From positions 186,001 to 250,000 of the forward strand of contig NZ_BCQJ01000003.1 in NCBI RefSeq assembly GCF_001544375.1: a DNA stretch of 64,000 bases, written 5' to 3'. Within the stretch, counting starts at the first letter, position 1. Every line of letters begins with the position of its first letter. The translations under genes and the position numbers were made by a program. Below are positions 8,630 to 18,034 of the stretch, piece after piece. Source of the stretch: Enterococcus canis NBRC 100695 (GTDB lineage: Bacteria > Bacillota > Bacilli > Lactobacillales > Enterococcaceae). Below the pieces are notes generated by a model. The model saw only the letters and a list, made by a program, of their open reading frames with translations. It had not been told where the DNA came from and did not search any database.

Positions 8630-9259
8630 ATGAAAATTGCTTTGATTGGAGCCAGTGGTCATGCTGGTTCAGAGATTTTGAAAGAAGCCGTTGACCGCGG
8701 CTTAGATGTAACTGCCGTAGTCCGCAATAAGGGAAAGCTAAAACTAGACGTTCTCACAATTGAAAAGGACCTATTTACTTTAACAAAAGACGATTTAGCT
8801 CCCTTTGATGTCATTGTGGACGCGTTTAATGCCCCTGCTGGCAAAGAAACACTTCATCAAGATTCTATCCAACATTTAGTTGACCTATTGCAAGGCAGTG
8901 GCAAACGGCTAATCGTCGTTGGTGGTGCTTCTTCCTTGTTCTTAGATGCCGACCGTACCAACCGTATGATTGACGGTGTCGCACCAGATGCACCTTTTTA
9001 TCCAACCGCTCATAATATGTGGTTAGGGTTGAAGGATCTTTTGGACAGTCAGGATCTTGATTGGACCTACTTAAGCCCTGCCGCTTACTTCAATCCTAAT
9101 GGAGCTAAAACAGGTGAATTCAAGCTTAGTGATGACCGCATGATCCATAATCATGCTGGTAAAAGTGAAGTTAGTATGGGCAATTACGCCATCGCTTTAG
9201 TGGATGAAATCGAAAATCCGCAACATATTCAACAACATTTCAGCGTAGTGGACGCGTAA
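8630..9259 (+). CDS. NAD(P)-binding oxidoreductase
   Basis: 209 residues with an N-terminal Rossmann motif (MKIALIGASGHAGSEIL) followed by VTAVVRNKGKL, the signature of the NAD(P)H-binding NmrA/YwnB-like short-chain group. The usual SDR Tyr-x-x-x-Lys pair is not evident, as in many of these atypical members; some sense redox state rather than catalyse. AAGGAGG precedes the ATG. It is second in a short operon with the thioredoxin-like gene and ends at a strong terminator. The physiological substrate is unknown. Confidence 0.75.
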   Translation: MKIALIGASGHAGSEILKEAVDRGLDVTAVVRNKGKLKLDVLTIEKDLFTLTKDDLAPFDVIVDAFNAPAGKETLHQDSIQHLVDLLQGSGKRLIVVGGASSLFLDADRTNRMIDGVAPDAPFYPTAHNMWLGLKDLLDSQDLDWTYLSPAAYFNPNGAKTGEFKLSDDRMIHNHAGKSEVSMGNYAIALVDEIENPQHIQQHFSVVDA

Positions 9260-9279
9260 ACAGGACTAAGATAAAAGAT

Positions 9280-9327
9280 AAAGACCTTCAGCAACTAGTT
9301 TTCGTTAGTTGCTGAAGGTCTTTTTTT
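9280..9327 (+). terminator. Terminator between convergent genes
   Basis: Near-perfect 18-bp stem (AAGACCTTCAGCAACTA and its complement) with a short loop and a T7 tail. It ends the plus-strand pair; its tail touches the stop of the convergent metallo-hydrolase gene. Confidence 0.88.
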
Positions 9328-10138
9328 AAATGGCAAAAAGCTCGGTGGCGTGATCAGGATCTGTGTCGAAAACTTCGAACGTCTCTCCCACACCCAAGTC
9401 ATGTTCCCGCAAGGTGTTCTCCATTGTCAGGTGCGCCAGCTCTTTCATATTATTTTCTTTACTCAAGTGTCCAAGATAAATGCGTTTCGTTTGATCCGTC
9501 AAAATATCGGTCATGACTAAAGCACCATCTTCATTGGACAAATGTCCTTTATCGCCTAAGATACGTTGCTTCAAGCTCCATGGATATGGCCCCATTCGTA
9601 GCATCTCCAAATCATGGTTACTTTCCACTAGGTAAGCATCTGCCCCCTTAATAACGCCACGCATCCGATCACTACAATAGCCCGTATCCGTCAACATCAC
9701 AAAGGACTTGTTATCCTTATAAAAACGATAAAATTGCGGTGCTGCCGCATCATGAGAAACGCCAAAACTTTCAATGTCCAAATCGTCAAAGGTTAACACT
9801 TTACCCATTTCGAAAATATGCTTCTGTTCAACTGCGACATTGCCAATCATCCCGTCCATCGCTTGCCAAGTTTGTTCATTCGCATAGACATCTAGTTTAT
9901 ATTTCCGTGCCATAACACCAACACCATGAATATGATCTCGATGTTCATGGGTCACCAAAACGGCATCCAAATCTTCCGGCTTACGACCGACTTCTGCCAA
10001 CAGGGACGTAATCTTTTTGCCACTTAAGCCTGCGTCCACCAGCAGCCGTTTCTTTGGTGTTTCTATGTATAATGAATTGCCAGTACTACCACTGGCTAAA
10101 ATACTCACGTGAAATGCTGGTGTTGCTGTCACATTCAT
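9326..10138 (-). CDS. YycJ/WalJ-type metallo-beta-lactamase-fold hydrolase
   Basis: 270 residues. The metal site HEHRDH follows LVTHE near residue 64. ASGSTGNSLYIE near residue 16 is the hallmark start of the YycJ/VicX/WalJ group, linked to cell-wall and DNA metabolism, often downstream of walRK. Here no walRK genes are adjacent, so it stands alone; it could be a paralogue or the only copy. The ATG at 10138 has GGGGAG only two bases away. A GTG at 10132 is spaced better and may be the true start, giving a 268-residue protein. Cytoplasmic; exact substrate unknown. Confidence 0.82.
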   Translation of the reverse strand: MNVTATPAFHVSILASGSTGNSLYIETPKKRLLVDAGLSGKKITSLLAEVGRKPEDLDAVLVTHEHRDHIHGVGVMARKYKLDVYANEQTWQAMDGMIGNVAVEQKHIFEMGKVLTFDDLDIESFGVSHDAAAPQFYRFYKDNKSFVMLTDTGYCSDRMRGVIKGADAYLVESNHDLEMLRMGPYPWSLKQRILGDKGHLSNEDGALVMTDILTDQTKRIYLGHLSKENNMKELAHLTMENTLREHDLGVGETFEVFDTDPDHATELFAI

Positions 10139-10239
10139 CGCTCCCCTTCTTCTACCTCATTCATTATACATACCTTTGTTGCATTTGGAAATGGTCAAAC
10201 TCAAGAAAGCGAGTTCATTATGAAAACTTAATGCCCTCG

Positions 10240-10953
10240 TTATTTTTCTGAAAACTGTGCCAGCCACTGCGTCATCAGCTTGGCAATTTCTTGCTGTTGT
10301 GTGGCGTTCGTAATCGTGGCCGTGCCATCTCCTGATTGTTTACCGTAGCTGCCAAAGCCCGCATGATTCCCCCCAGAAATTTCCTCATAAACCGTTGTTT
10401 TAGGTAAAAAACGTTTAGCCGCGTCATAACTTTCCCAGTTTAAAACTTGATCCTGACTAGCAGTTAACGACAAGACCGGCAAATTTTCCGGCAGTTTGCC
10501 TTTTTCATCGGGATAACTGGCTAAAAAAATCATGCCCTTGATTCGTTCTGGATGATTGTGGATAAAACGACTCGCCATGACGCCCCCCAGCGAATGACCT
10601 ACCAGTACAAAATCCTTTTCTGGAAAAGCAGCCAAAACTTTTTCCGCCTGATCTGGTGCTAAAACAGCTAAATCTAAGGGAACTTTCAGTAAATAGACCG
10701 AGTGTCCGGCCTGGGCTAGCTGCTGCGCCCAAATACTATAACTGGCGGAATCCACTAAAGCACCTGGATACACAATCAGCGGAACCTTATCGCCGCCTTC
10801 AAAGGCCAAATATCCCTTTTGATCAATTGCTGTTTGACTAACCTCTGCGGCCTTTTCCGTTGGATGATGAAAACTCGCTGCCAAAAATAGACCACTAGCT
10901 ACTAGCAGCATGGCAACTCCTAACGCTAACCACCGCCAAATCTTACGTTTCAT
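10240..10953 (-). CDS. Membrane-anchored alpha/beta hydrolase
   Basis: 237 residues from the ATG at 10953, chosen because GAAAGGAGAGG lies 10 nt upstream; a longer frame to 11001 lacks a ribosome site. An uncleaved signal anchor covers residues about 4-27, with KRK before it. The alpha/beta hydrolase triad is visible as GHSLGG (Ser nucleophile), SQDQV (Asp) and GGNHAGFG (His). The fold matches extracellular-facing esterase/lipase-like enzymes of lactic acid bacteria. Substrate unknown. The gene is monocistronic. Confidence 0.75.
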   Translation of the reverse strand: MKRKIWRWLALGVAMLLVASGLFLAASFHHPTEKAAEVSQTAIDQKGYLAFEGGDKVPLIVYPGALVDSASYSIWAQQLAQAGHSVYLLKVPLDLAVLAPDQAEKVLAAFPEKDFVLVGHSLGGVMASRFIHNHPERIKGMIFLASYPDEKGKLPENLPVLSLTASQDQVLNWESYDAAKRFLPKTTVYEEISGGNHAGFGSYGKQSGDGTATITNATQQQEIAKLMTQWLAQFSEK

Positions 10954-11127
10954 ATAGACTCGTCCTCTCCTTTCTGATAGTTCAGTTATTATACCATGCA
11001 CTCTGAAAAATTAGCCTTTTAGAGGTGTCTAACATTTAGCCTATTAACTAAGTTAATCACTTCGCCGTGCCTTATAATCAAACCATTTATTGTTGAAGAA
11101 ATTGCGATGGATACGGCATTAATTTAC

Positions 11128-11161
11128 AAAAAGTCCCCCGACAAAAATTTTGTCAAGGGAC
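11128..11161 (-). terminator. Terminator of the adhesin gene
   Basis: Minus-strand hairpin with GTCCC/GGGAC outer arms and a GACAAAA/TTTTGTC inner stem, followed by a T run, 13 nt past the adhesin stop. Confidence 0.82.
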
Positions 11162-11174
11162 CTTACAACGTTGC

Positions 11175-14100
11175 CTAATTTTTCTTTCGCTTCCAGCCGA
11201 TAAAGACTGCTAACCCAATCAACGCTATTCCTAGTACAAAATAGAGACTAGTACTTTGCTCGTTAGTCGCCGGGTATTGGCCAGGCTTTCTTGGGGTCTT
11301 ATTGTCAGTTTTTGGTTTCGCTGGTATGGCACGATTGATGATTGGTTGCAACACAACTTGCTCCGGTTCACCAGCGGCAGCTGCCGTGATTTCAAAGTTA
11401 ACCGGTTCCTTTTGTAATTGATAACCTTCAGGCGCTTTTGTTTCCTCTACTGTGTAAGCACCTGGTGCCAAATGCGCTAACGTGACTTGGCCCTTTTCAT
11501 CAGACATAACAGTTGCGATCTTTTTGCCTTGATGTGTGACTTCAAAAACGGCACCTGCTAAGACCTTGCCTGTTTCATCTGTTTTTTGCCAGATTACACT
11601 GCCTTGATAATTAATCATCTTCAGCTTAATAGTGTTAGGCTTGCCGGCGCTTTCCTTTTCGATTGTAAAGGTCACCGGGGTCGTATTCCGAATATAACCT
11701 GTTGGTGCTTGGGTTTCGATAAATTGGTAATTTCCCGGCGCTAAATCAGTGACGGATACTTGGCCATTTTCATCTGAAGTCAGCTTCGTTGCGACTGTTG
11801 TACCCGCGTCATTCACCACATCAAAAACGGCGCCCGCTAAGCGGTTACCTGTATCATCTGTTTTTTCTAGCAACGCTGAACCACGATAATTGACGAAATC
11901 ACCTAATTCAATAGGTTCTGGATTGCCTAACTGCGGTGTCACTTCAAAAGCTTGTGGAGTGGTTTCTTTAAGATAGCCCGCTGCCGCTGCCGTCTCCACT
12001 AAGACATATTTGCCTACTGAAAGACCCTTCGCATAAATTTCGCCGGCCTCATTTGAAATGATTTCCTGTACTTCATGGCCTTCGCGGTCTTGGACCGTTA
12101 GAGGATCACCTACTGCTTTACCATCTTTTGCGACGTAAATCGCAAATTTGGCGCCAGCTAGTGCCGTACCGTCCTCATTAACCTTCCGTCCCACAACTTC
12201 GGCTTGATAGTTTGTAAAATCCATTTCATCCGTTATATCGGTTGTTCCTTCAGCTTGTACGACAAAATAAATCGGTTGACTATTCAGCACATAACCTGGC
12301 GCTGCTTTCGTTTCTACCAGTTTATAACTGCCAACACCTAAATCATCCAAATCTAATTCGCCGGTTTTTGGTACAGTAATCGTGCGGACTAATTGTTCCT
12401 CCCCATTCACGATCCGTGAAAGTTCAAAGGTAGCACCTGCAACGGAACCCGCTGAACCAACTTTAGTAATGACAGCTTTTCCCTTGAAGTTTTGGAAATC
12501 GCCCATATCAAAGACTTGTGGATCCCCCGTATAATGATCTGGAATCACGACTTTGATCAACGCTGGATTAAGAATATACGGCGCACCGTCATGGTTTTGC
12601 GGTGCTTTGGTCTCTTGGAAATAATAGGTACCTGGTGCTAACTTACTGAAGGTGACCTGTCCCTGACTATCACTAGTTGCTTTTTCAATTGGTTGTTGAT
12701 TTTCATCCAATAAGGTAAATTCAGCACCTGAGAGTTCTTGTCCTTGACTATCAACCTTCCGAATCTTGAATGCCCCTTGATAGTCAGTAAAAGTCCCGGC
12801 GTCAACCACCGTTGGCTCGCCTGCAGCAGAGCCGCTGATCTCAAATGGTTGCAAGGTATCATTAAGCAAATAGCCGGTTGGTGCTTTCGTTTCCTTGAAT
12901 TGGTAATGACCCGGTGCTAGCCCGTTGACCGTTACTTCCCCTTTTTCATTGGAAACCAGCCCACTAGCAATTTCCGCGCCCTCAGATGTCAAAACCGCAA
13001 ACTCGGCATCTTTTAAAGGATTTCCGGTAGCATCTTTTTTCACTAATCGAGCCGACCCTTGATAATTTTTGAAATGTTCAGCAGCTATGACTGTATTAGG
13101 TTTGCCACCATGTTCTGAATCAATTGTAAAAGGAATAGGTGTTGTGTTCAAAATATAGCCTTGCGGTGCTTTCGTTTCAACAAATTGGTAATCACCTGGC
13201 GCTAAGCCATACGCTGTGACCAGTCCCACAGCATCTGATTGCAAGCCTAATTGTTGCGGAACATCTTGCCCTTTAGCATCAACCACCTTGAATTCTGCGC
13301 CTTCTAGACCATTTCCTTCAGCGTCTTCCTTCACCAGACTTGCGCTACCACGGTAATTGGTCATGGTGATATCCACTTCCGGTATTTGACCGTTGGATTC
13401 CTCATACACGAAAAATACATGGGGTGACTCGTTTAGAATAAACCCATCTGGTGCAAAAATTTCCACAAAACGGTAAAGTCCTGGCGCCAGATGATCCACT
13501 TCCAAAAGACCGTTGCGATCCGTTTGATCATTTTGCAAAGGGACTTCTTTCCAGAAGGAAGAACCCGTAATCTCTGTGGTCAATTGCTCTAACTTAAAGC
13601 GCGCGCCTATCAAAGTATTTTTTTGTTCATCGATTTTTTTCAAAATGACTTTGTTTGTCTCGTTAACGACAACTAAAGGCTGTGCCGCTTCGGCAGAACT
13701 ATCCGCTGAAACCGTAACGGTTTTGCCAGCCGCTAGTTCATCAGAAATCGTATAGCCTGCCGGCGCAACAGTCTCCACTAATTTATAGTCGCCATAAGGT
13801 AAACCACCAAAAATTATACGGCCTTGCTCATCAACGGTCCCTTCTCGCAAGATATGTTCCTGTGCTAAATCCCACAGTTGGAAATGTGCCCCGGTTAATG
13901 GTGTACTGCCATCTTCACTGGTTTTTTGAATCACAATCCGACCGCGTTGACCATTAGCACTGCCGCCGCTGTTGTCCACTTGAACCAAGACATCTTTCCC
14001 GTCATCGCCTTCAATAACCTTACTACCAGTCCCACTAATATGCACATTATTCGAAACCGTGTCTTGTTTTCCGGTGACGCTGGAAAGAATCAAACTTCGA

Positions 14101-17100
14101 TATTCCATATAATAGGCAGTCTCAATATGCGCCATTTTAACTGTTAAGGTCTGCTGTCCCGTTGCATTATCCGTCGCTAGTTCAACGGTATAATCTTCTC
14201 CCGCAGTCAATGGATGGTCTCGGTCTGGTGTGATATTTCCATCAGCATCAACCTTTGTTGCATAAATCGTGACTGATTTTTCATCTAGTACTTGATTGAT
14301 AGAAGGCTGGTCAGTAATCACCACATCATCTAAAGTCGACTGCGCCCCATTGATCATTAAGTGCCATAAAACGTAATTCGGATCATCCGGATCTTGTACA
14401 CCATCTTTTTGAACAGACTCACCGCCGTGTTGGATAGATACTTTCCCCGTTACTTTGCGGTCATCGCCACCATTTGTATAGTCCGCCACATTGTTGTAGC
14501 TGGCAGAACCATCAATAACTTTATCTGCTAATGACGTTTTAAAAATCACCGCATAAGTCTGCGCAACTCCTTCTGGAAAGTCCACCGTCAAGGTATGATT
14601 GTTCTCCTTTTTCGGTTCAACAATCGACGGCATATCCTCATTAACAGCTTCTCCGCTGATATGAACACTTCCATCGGGATTGGTTTGTGCCTTATAGACC
14701 TTCACACTTCCAGAGACATAAGCTTGATTATCCAGAATTGGATCAGTCAATTTTGCCCCCAATAGCTGATTCGCACTAAGATTCACAATAACCGTCCAGG
14801 TGATTTCTTTAGTCACCGCGTTATAAACGCCACCTTTTTCCGCGTTTAAGGAGAAGGGATCATGTGGTTTAAACGGTTTTCCATCCTCTGAATGTTGCTC
14901 ATTGCCATCTTTGTCTGTCCAGTCGATTCCCGCATGATTTAAAAATGAATCTGGTCCGGTTTCGCCATCAGGATCCAAATCAGAAACATCAAAATCAGTC
15001 GTGTAACGGATGATAAAATGTTCCTCTGTTTTAGCGTACTTTCCCTTTAGCTTGATGGTAAAGCCCATTTCCTGGTGATGCTCATTGGTTTGAACTTGTA
15101 ATTCATAGTCCTCCGGTGCGAAAAGCTCTGTGCCGTCCGCCGTTTCAATCGTCAATTGATAGTTCGTTTCAGTCGTGTGCGAAGGCGTTAGCCAGAGTCC
15201 CGGTACAGGTGAAAAGGTATCCGTGATTACAGCATCTTCCATATAGTACCCGTTCTTGTTGACTTCTAGCGTCCAGTCAACAGTCTTGTTGGCATAATCA
15301 GGTTTGCCTAATGATTTGACAATATTTTGCTGAACTGCCGTCCCATCACTACCGCTTTCTTGACCATCGCCACCGGTATCAACTACGACTTTATTGTCAA
15401 CATTCGTATCATCAGTTACTAACGTATCAACTTTCGTTTTGTAGTCGATTTTCACGGCATAGTCGATATTATGTTGAAATTTCAGTACAAACTTATTCTC
15501 GGCCTCATCAAATTCAACTACATAATCATCAGGCGTTTTCAACGGATCCCCTATGACTTCATTCCCATCTTTGTCAAATGCCACTTTGTGTACAACTAGC
15601 GAATCCGGCTCAAATGCAAGATTATCACTCATGGTATCCGTCAGAATAGCCTGGTCTTGGCGAATATTTTTTTCACCATAATTGTATTTGATTTCCCATG
15701 AAAATTCTTGATTTTTCGAATCATAACCGGCCTTGTCCTTTTCGATTAATTTGCCGTAATTATTAGTCACCGTAGCTTCGGCACTAATCCCATCTGTCAG
15801 CTCATCGCTGGTAAGAACTGCCTCATTTTCAAAATGAACTTTGCCGCCCTTATCTGGAATAGCACTGTTCGCGATATCTGTTTGATACACTAAACGATAT
15901 GCCTTGTTTGTCTTGCCTTTGATGGTGACATTTCCGTTAGCATCTACCGTGTAGGCATCAGCTGGCAACTTCGTCCCGACCTCCTTAACGGTGCCATCCA
16001 GATTCATCACTAACTCATATACTTCCACCGAACGATAATCAATACCATCAGGCCAATTCTCCGTTACTTTCAAATTGGTATGATCCTTCATTGCCTGATT
16101 AATGTCTACCGTCCATTCCACTTGGCTTGGATTAGGGGTGCGGTCAAATTGGCCTTGCTTATCAATCTCAGTCTCAGTGGCGGGACGAATGATGACATCA
16201 ACCGGTGGCAAGTCATCTTCTGTTGGATAATGGATTGTGATGTCTCCCGGTCCATCAATATGGTTCGTTTCAAAATGACTCTCAAAATAGAAATCACCCT
16301 TAATATCGCTAGACTCCGTCACATCTTCTGTAAAAGTAAAGCGGACAGTACCATCTTTTCCCACAAAATAAGTCGCGTAGGTATGCCCTTCACTATCCTT
16401 CAATGCCCCTGACATTTCTCGATTGGGTACCAATTCTGCCGGCAAATGAAATTCAAAATAATCGCCCGCTTTGATTTGTTTACGGACGTCCTCTGGAATC
16501 TTCCAGTCATAAGTCAAACGAACGGTGGCATCCGCTGGAATTGGTGGTGTCAGTGGTTTACCGTCCTTGTCTGTAAATAAAATATTACTGTCTGTTAAAA
16601 TTGTCCCCTCGCCGTCAGGAAAATACGTCCGAATATCTGTCCCCTCCGCCGCTTTTGTCTTAGCTGGAGCCTTTTTATCCTTTGGAGAATCCGATTTTTC
16701 AGTCGCATCCGTAGATGAAGTCGTTGAAGAACTAGTAGACTCTGTACTTGCAGACGAATCTGTGGTAGCCGTCGTTTCAGCCGGCTCTGATTCCCCAGTG
16801 GATTTGGTTGTTGCAGTTATTGCCTCTTGACTAGACTCAGTCGTTGCTTGACTCTCAGAGTTAGTCGTTGATGAGACAGCTGGCTGCCAGACAGCTTTTT
16901 GGTCATTGTATGAAATCGTGACCGTTTGATCGCCACTAGTACCATGTAAAACTAATTTATCCTCACGAGCCTTATCAGCTTTTTCAATGTGAATCTCGTT
17001 CTTATCAACATCAAGGGTCAGCTTAGGCTCAGTTTTTCCTGAAGCCCAACTAACCTCACTCACATCTAAATTCGAATAGCGAAAAACAGCTTCTTTTCCT

Positions 17101-17273
17101 TCCGGAATATTAACTGCTAGATTCAGTTGCGCATTTTTTTCTTCCAGTGCGCCCACCTGCCAATCTGGCGAGACCGTTTCAGCCACCGCAATCAAGGGCA
17201 TAAACGCTTGTATCATCAATAATAAACTCATAAAACCGTAAAGCAATCGGTGTCGCATTTTTTCCTTCTTCAT
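11175..17273 (-). CDS. Giant cell-wall adhesin with SpaA/CnaB repeats
   Basis: 2032 residues. A Sec signal peptide (residues 1-31, ending LIAVA) is followed by a short domain and a Ser/Thr-rich stretch at about 133-205. Five collagen-adhesin-like beta modules then run to about 1105, each with a W-x-V/L-x-x-N opening and a later ltDxl...gSv motif. Nine SpaA/CnaB modules follow (about 1110-1980) with repeating LxGAxF, LAPGxYxFxETKAPxGY and a Lys near the start. These are the residues that form internal Lys-Asn isopeptide bonds in the family. The C-terminus has a sorting tail: YPATN, a hydrophobic helix, then KRKKN. The sortase motif departs from LPxTG. Likely wall-anchored and used in host or matrix attachment; the ligand is unknown. 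No sortase or pilin genes adjoin it. Start ATG follows AAAAAGGAG. Confidence 0.85.
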   Translation of the reverse strand: MKKEKMRHRLLYGFMSLLLMIQAFMPLIAVAETVSPDWQVGALEEKNAQLNLAVNIPEGKEAVFRYSNLDVSEVSWASGKTEPKLTLDVDKNEIHIEKADKAREDKLVLHGTSGDQTVTISYNDQKAVWQPAVSSTTNSESQATTESSQEAITATTKSTGESEPAETTATTDSSASTESTSSSTTSSTDATEKSDSPKDKKAPAKTKAAEGTDIRTYFPDGEGTILTDSNILFTDKDGKPLTPPIPADATVRLTYDWKIPEDVRKQIKAGDYFEFHLPAELVPNREMSGALKDSEGHTYATYFVGKDGTVRFTFTEDVTESSDIKGDFYFESHFETNHIDGPGDITIHYPTEDDLPPVDVIIRPATETEIDKQGQFDRTPNPSQVEWTVDINQAMKDHTNLKVTENWPDGIDYRSVEVYELVMNLDGTVKEVGTKLPADAYTVDANGNVTIKGKTNKAYRLVYQTDIANSAIPDKGGKVHFENEAVLTSDELTDGISAEATVTNNYGKLIEKDKAGYDSKNQEFSWEIKYNYGEKNIRQDQAILTDTMSDNLAFEPDSLVVHKVAFDKDGNEVIGDPLKTPDDYVVEFDEAENKFVLKFQHNIDYAVKIDYKTKVDTLVTDDTNVDNKVVVDTGGDGQESGSDGTAVQQNIVKSLGKPDYANKTVDWTLEVNKNGYYMEDAVITDTFSPVPGLWLTPSHTTETNYQLTIETADGTELFAPEDYELQVQTNEHHQEMGFTIKLKGKYAKTEEHFIIRYTTDFDVSDLDPDGETGPDSFLNHAGIDWTDKDGNEQHSEDGKPFKPHDPFSLNAEKGGVYNAVTKEITWTVIVNLSANQLLGAKLTDPILDNQAYVSGSVKVYKAQTNPDGSVHISGEAVNEDMPSIVEPKKENNHTLTVDFPEGVAQTYAVIFKTSLADKVIDGSASYNNVADYTNGGDDRKVTGKVSIQHGGESVQKDGVQDPDDPNYVLWHLMINGAQSTLDDVVITDQPSINQVLDEKSVTIYATKVDADGNITPDRDHPLTAGEDYTVELATDNATGQQTLTVKMAHIETAYYMEYRSLILSSVTGKQDTVSNNVHISGTGSKVIEGDDGKDVLVQVDNSGGSANGQRGRIVIQKTSEDGSTPLTGAHFQLWDLAQEHILREGTVDEQGRIIFGGLPYGDYKLVETVAPAGYTISDELAAGKTVTVSADSSAEAAQPLVVVNETNKVILKKIDEQKNTLIGARFKLEQLTTEITGSSFWKEVPLQNDQTDRNGLLEVDHLAPGLYRFVEIFAPDGFILNESPHVFFVYEESNGQIPEVDITMTNYRGSASLVKEDAEGNGLEGAEFKVVDAKGQDVPQQLGLQSDAVGLVTAYGLAPGDYQFVETKAPQGYILNTTPIPFTIDSEHGGKPNTVIAAEHFKNYQGSARLVKKDATGNPLKDAEFAVLTSEGAEIASGLVSNEKGEVTVNGLAPGHYQFKETKAPTGYLLNDTLQPFEISGSAAGEPTVVDAGTFTDYQGAFKIRKVDSQGQELSGAEFTLLDENQQPIEKATSDSQGQVTFSKLAPGTYYFQETKAPQNHDGAPYILNPALIKVVIPDHYTGDPQVFDMGDFQNFKGKAVITKVGSAGSVAGATFELSRIVNGEEQLVRTITVPKTGELDLDDLGVGSYKLVETKAAPGYVLNSQPIYFVVQAEGTTDITDEMDFTNYQAEVVGRKVNEDGTALAGAKFAIYVAKDGKAVGDPLTVQDREGHEVQEIISNEAGEIYAKGLSVGKYVLVETAAAAGYLKETTPQAFEVTPQLGNPEPIELGDFVNYRGSALLEKTDDTGNRLAGAVFDVVNDAGTTVATKLTSDENGQVSVTDLAPGNYQFIETQAPTGYIRNTTPVTFTIEKESAGKPNTIKLKMINYQGSVIWQKTDETGKVLAGAVFEVTHQGKKIATVMSDEKGQVTLAHLAPGAYTVEETKAPEGYQLQKEPVNFEITAAAAGEPEQVVLQPIINRAIPAKPKTDNKTPRKPGQYPATNEQSTSLYFVLGIALIGLAVFIGWKRKKN

Positions 17274-17570
17274 TTCAACCCACTCCTTTTTGATAATAAT
17301 TCTTAAGTTACATCATCATTAATAAGGATAGGCTCTTTCGTTGAATAAACAATCGTTTTTCTCAAATTATTACTATAATCTAAAAAATTTTGACAACCGT
17401 ATTTGGACAGAGTTTTCATGTGTTTTCAATCTGTTTTGTTACGCACTTAAAAATGATCGTTAAATAAAAAATAAGATTAATTAAATGAATAGTAATTATT
17501 GGAAGAAACAGCAGATGGAATCCTATTCAACAACAACTAGTTTGTATATCCTTATAATATTTTCAACTTT

Positions 17571-17594
17571 CCATTTGTATTTATATACAAATGG
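17571..17594. repeat. Perfect inverted repeat upstream of the adhesin
   Basis: Arms CCATTTGTAT and ATACAAATGG with a TTAT centre, about 300 nt upstream of the adhesin start. There is no T tail, so an operator is more likely than a terminator. A related TTTGTATA lies 40 nt away at 17541-17548. Confidence 0.6.
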
Positions 17595-17850
17595 ATAACA
17601 TTCATATTTTTATCATTTTTATTATCGTACACTCATTAACAAAGTGTAATTGGTAGGAGCTTTTATATAAATTGAGTAAGTTTCACAATCTTACAGAAAC
17701 ATAAGTAATCCTTATCCACCAAATTATATGGTTTTATTAAAATTTGCAGTTGCCAGTTACGTTAGTTTGTGAAAACAATATCGAATTATTTGACGAATAG
17801 TATTTTTTCTAGAAATTTAAAAATGAGAAGTTTATCAGTGGATACCAAAA

Positions 17851-17873
17851 AAGAACCTCAAGAGGTTCTTTTT
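17851..17873 (+). terminator. Short hairpin terminator
   Basis: AAGAACCT/AGGTTCTT stem with a CAAG loop and a T tail on the plus strand, preceded by an A run so that it could act both ways. It lies beyond the distal end of CRISPR array 1 in that array's transcription sense and may stop the pre-crRNA. Confidence 0.55.
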
Positions 17874-18034
17874 CTGGAGGCTTAACGATAGATAGAGAAG
17901 ATGTGTTTATCATTTTGGTAACCCGAGTGAATATTACGTCATAGAATTGTAATTAGTACGCATGATTTCTATTTTAGTTCTTGGTATGAATAGCGATGAT
18001 AAAATTAAGTATATCAAGGGATTGGGCAGAAAAA

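Larger units (their letters stand above)
17274..18034. other. AT-rich intergenic region without a gene
   Basis: About 760 bases between the adhesin start and the distal end of CRISPR array 1. I find no credible coding frame. It contains the adhesin ribosome site and a possible minus-strand promoter (TTGTCA, then TAATAA 18 nt on, near 17364-17393). It also holds a 24-bp palindrome at 17571-17594 and a hairpin with T tail at 17851-17873. The base composition is markedly more AT-rich than the flanking genes. Confidence 0.6.
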
